Shown: one piece after another, positions 5,192 to 7,053 of the stretch | How the letters are laid out: the number at the start of each line of letters is the position of its first letter | How positions within the stretch are numbered: position 1 is the stretch's first letter | Assembly (NCBI GenBank): GCA_029561505.1 | Contig: JAKQXK010000039.1 | Location: 1-7,053 of the forward strand | Reading direction: 5' to 3' | Source: Spirochaetota bacterium | GTDB lineage: Bacteria > Spirochaetota > Leptospiria > Turneriellales > Turneriellaceae | DNA: 7,053 bases | The notes under the pieces: model-generated | Told to the model about the DNA's origin: nothing | Database searches by the model: none | Seen by the model: the letters and a program-made list of their open reading frames with translations, nothing else | Made by a program: the position numbers and the translations under genes

Positions 5192-6261
5192 GCACCGCAC
5201 AGACCATGCCCTTTCTTGACCTCGAGGTTGATGGCAAAAAAACCACGCGAAAAATTCTGCTCGTCGAAGATGTTGATTCGATTCAGCTGGCAATTCGCGA
5301 CTTTCTGTTTTCGCGTTATGACATTCAAGTCGCTGGCACAGCCGAACAGGCGCTGATGACGCTCGCGATGTCGCCTGACATCGATTTATTGATTACCGAC
5401 ATCAAGCTGCCCGAAATGAACGGGTTTGAACTCGGCAGGCTGGCCCGAAAACTCAGGCCGAATATTCCAATAATCGTTATTACCTCATACGATGTGAATG
5501 AATTCATCGACATCATTCGCGAACACGGTTTTGCTCAGGTTATTACGAAACACGGGCGCATGAGCCTGAAAGAAATTGAAGTCACCATTGAGAAAATGCT
5601 GTCGGGTGATATATTCGGGGTACAGAAATATTTTCCGCAAATGCGGCTGTCAGAAATTTCACTGCGCAATTTTCCCAAACCGTTCGCCGACGGGGTGTTA
5701 TATTCGACAAAAGTTCGGTCTTTGCATGAAAGAGGCGAATTGACCGATCGTATTGCGGCACAATTCAAATCGCAGAAGCGCGCACCAGAGGCGACAACCA
5801 AGCTGGTTTTAGATGAGATCACCTCAAACGCCATGTTCAGGGCGCCCATCAATGACCATGGTGAGTTCAAATACCAGACGAAACATTCAGAGCATGATAT
5901 TCTGCTCACACATCAGGATATCGTGCTCGACGAAGAAGACCAGTTTACGCTGCAGTTCGGCATCTGCGACGACTGGATTATCATGTGTTGCATCGACCCG
6001 CACGGTCGGCTGACACAAAAAGAAATTCTCTACCGTCTGCACAGACACCTCATCGCCGACAACGACACGGGTTTGCCTGCTGGCCTGCATGATTCTCACG
6101 GTCGGGGCATTTTTCTGTTGCGCGAGCAGCTATCTTCGCTCGTCTTCAACATCGAGCGGCATCGCAAGACCGAAGTGATTTGCCTTTATAACACCGTCGC
6201 CGCACAGGCATATAAGAACATTTCAATTTATGAAATCGCAGGCTCTGACAAACATGACTGA
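5188..6261 (+). CDS. Response regulator: receiver domain fused to an RsbW/GHKL-like ATPase region
   Basis: The 357-residue protein starts by a 4-bp ATGA overlap with the kinase gene. Residues about 21-138 are a receiver domain: acidic pair Glu27-Asp28 (LLVEDVDS), phospho-acceptor Asp71 (LLITDIKLPEMNGFEL), Thr99 (VITSYD) and Lys121, where the usual Lys-Pro is Lys-His. A linker (about 140-200) leads to a C-terminal region with no DNA-binding helix-turn-helix. It has KLVLDEITSNAMFRAP (205-220), like the N-box (D-E-x-x-x-N-A) of HATPase_c_2 anti-sigma kinases. CCIDPHGRL (267-275) lies in a G1-like position, and GRGIFLLREQL (305-315), like the G2 box, is followed by a closing beta pattern. This suggests that phosphorylation controls an ATPase or protein kinase of the RsbW/SpoIIAB kind, or a protein-binding relic of one, since the G1 box is degenerate. 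No STAS-domain, PP2C or sigma-factor gene is in the window. The receiver call is firm; the ATPase call is by motif. Confidence 0.9.
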   Translation: MSTAQTMPFLDLEVDGKKTTRKILLVEDVDSIQLAIRDFLFSRYDIQVAGTAEQALMTLAMSPDIDLLITDIKLPEMNGFELGRLARKLRPNIPIIVITSYDVNEFIDIIREHGFAQVITKHGRMSLKEIEVTIEKMLSGDIFGVQKYFPQMRLSEISLRNFPKPFADGVLYSTKVRSLHERGELTDRIAAQFKSQKRAPEATTKLVLDEITSNAMFRAPINDHGEFKYQTKHSEHDILLTHQDIVLDEEDQFTLQFGICDDWIIMCCIDPHGRLTQKEILYRLHRHLIADNDTGLPAGLHDSHGRGIFLLREQLSSLVFNIERHRKTEVICLYNTVAAQAYKNISIYEIAGSDKHD

Positions 6262-6976
6262 ATCGGCAAAGCCGGCTGCACTGTTGGCTCTCAAAGAGAT
6301 TTCGCTCAGCTATGGCAAACGTAAGATTCTCGACGCCATCGATCTTGATATTGAGTCCGGGTCGTTTACGGTAATTGCCGGCGAATCGGGCAGCGGCAAG
6401 AGCACTCTGCTTTATATTCTGGGCGGGTTCTTGCGACCCGACCGCGGTTCGTTTCTGTTCTCGGGTCGCCGCGTTTACGGCAGATTCGGTGAATTTGGTC
6501 TCGGCCGCTTTCGAAAAAAATTCATAGGATTTCTCTTTCAAGACTTTCGGCTTCTGCCTTTTTTGACCGTTGAGCAGAACATACGTTTCCCGGCGCTGTT
6601 CTCGGGTAAAAAACTCGCAAAAGAACAGCTGCAGAACCAGATGCATAATCTGGGCATTGCACACCGGGCAAAAGCCTACCCAAACACCATTTCAGGGGGT
6701 GAGGCGCAGCGAACGGCGCTCGCCCGCGCGTTATTGATGAATCCCCCTTTGTTGTTGCTCGACGAACCCACCGGCAATCTCGACAGCGCAACCGAGGCTG
6801 CGATTGTGAACGTGCTCGTCGACCTGAAGAAACAGGGCCTGACGCTCGTGTGCGTCTCGCACAGCAATTATATTATGCAACATGCCGACCGTGTGCTGCG
6901 CCTGGTTGATGGCAAACTGACCGAAGCGGCGGCAAAACCTGTTAAGGCTGCGAGCCGCACAAAGAAGAAGAGCTGA
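6254..6976 (+). CDS. ABC transporter ATP-binding protein, LolD/MacB/FtsE type
   Basis: The ATPase subunit of an ABC system acts on the cytoplasmic face of the inner membrane. From the ATG at 6254 it has 240 residues, close to LolD and FtsE. It shows Walker A GESGSGKST (43-51), a Q-loop FLFQDFRLLPFLTVEQNI (93-110), signature SGGEAQRTALARALL (147-161), Walker B LLLLDEPTGNLDS (166-178) and the H-loop CVSHS (200-204). DEPTGNLD with SGGEAQR is characteristic of the LolD/MacB/FtsE group, whose members serve lipoprotein release, peptide or macrolide efflux, or cell division. A Lys-rich tail (KPVKAASRTKKKS) follows the core. An in-frame ATG at 6230 would add 8 residues, but both starts overlap the response regulator gene, by 8 bp (6254) or 32 bp (6230). 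I prefer 6254 for the shorter overlap and a weak AGG upstream. The next gene begins 1 bp after its stop and is probably the permease. The substrate cannot be read here. Confidence 0.95.
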   Translation: MTESAKPAALLALKEISLSYGKRKILDAIDLDIESGSFTVIAGESGSGKSTLLYILGGFLRPDRGSFLFSGRRVYGRFGEFGLGRFRKKFIGFLFQDFRLLPFLTVEQNIRFPALFSGKKLAKEQLQNQMHNLGIAHRAKAYPNTISGGEAQRTALARALLMNPPLLLLDEPTGNLDSATEAAIVNVLVDLKKQGLTLVCVSHSNYIMQHADRVLRLVDGKLTEAAAKPVKAASRTKKKS

Positions 6977-6977
6977 T

Positions 6978-7053
6978 ATGGATATTCTGAGATTCGTACT
7001 GCGGCGGTTATATCTTATTTTGTTCATTGCGCGCAAGCACTTCGTGCGCAACG
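6978..7053 (+). CDS. Start of the probable ABC permease partner (partial, runs off the window)
   Basis: An ATG at 6978, one base after the stop of the ATPase gene, opens a frame that stays open to the window end (25 codons). A purine-rich GAAGAAGAG at 6964-6972 lies 5 nt upstream as ribosome binding site. The residues MDILRFVLRRLYLILF begin basic and hydrophobic and continue IARKHFVRN, like the cytoplasmic N-terminus and first membrane segment of LolC/FtsX/MacB-type permeases. The tight spacing to a LolD-type ATPase supports this, but 25 residues cannot decide the subfamily. Confidence 0.65.
   Translation, partial: MDILRFVLRRLYLILFIARKHFVRN

Noticed and set aside
7034..7050. Small GC-rich hairpin at the right edge
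   Set aside because: It is short, lies inside the coding start of the probable permease and is cut by the window end.

Overview
The window is a dense, moderately GC-rich bacterial segment. It carries six complete genes, the two ends of partial genes at the window edges, and two long hairpins in non-coding DNA. Two products have clear Sec-type signal peptides, and an ABC ATPase of the LolD/MacB/FtsE type is followed by the start of a probable permease. This points to a diderm (Gram-negative type) bacterium. The gene mix and style would suit a spirochaete of the Leptospirales (Turneriella-like), but nothing here proves that; the taxonomy is an inference with low confidence.

Left part (1-2572): the C-terminal end of an unrecognised protein stops inside a perfect 23-bp inverted repeat at 144-192. 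Malate synthase (glyoxylate shunt, aceB type) follows on the same strand. It ends 9 bp from the end of a convergent minus-strand gene. That gene encodes an exported protein with two Tudor/SH3-like repeats and a four-cysteine tail. A divergent gap of about 100 bp separates it from the next gene.

Middle part (2573-4549): a spermidine synthase (speE) is followed by a 181-bp gap with a possible promoter and a short direct repeat. Next comes a small exported protein of unknown function with a strong ribosome binding site. A 116-bp gap then holds two overlapping, mutually exclusive hairpins.

Right part (4550-7053): a tightly packed plus-strand operon. It starts with a soluble histidine kinase lacking any visible sensor or membrane segment. 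Its stop overlaps (ATGA) the start of an unusual response regulator, whose receiver domain is joined to a C-terminal region resembling the GHKL ATPase of anti-sigma/RsbW-type serine kinases. This overlaps an ABC transporter ATPase, and 1 bp after that begins a protein that looks like the permease partner. The likely reading is a phosphorelay whose output is not direct DNA binding but an ATPase or partner-switching module, co-expressed with a lipoprotein-export or cell-envelope ABC system.

The most interesting items are the receiver-ATPase fusion and its operon, the kinase with no good start codon behind competing hairpins, the exported Tudor-like protein, and the long perfect inverted repeat before malate synthase. 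No tRNA, rRNA, CRISPR or insertion sequence is visible.
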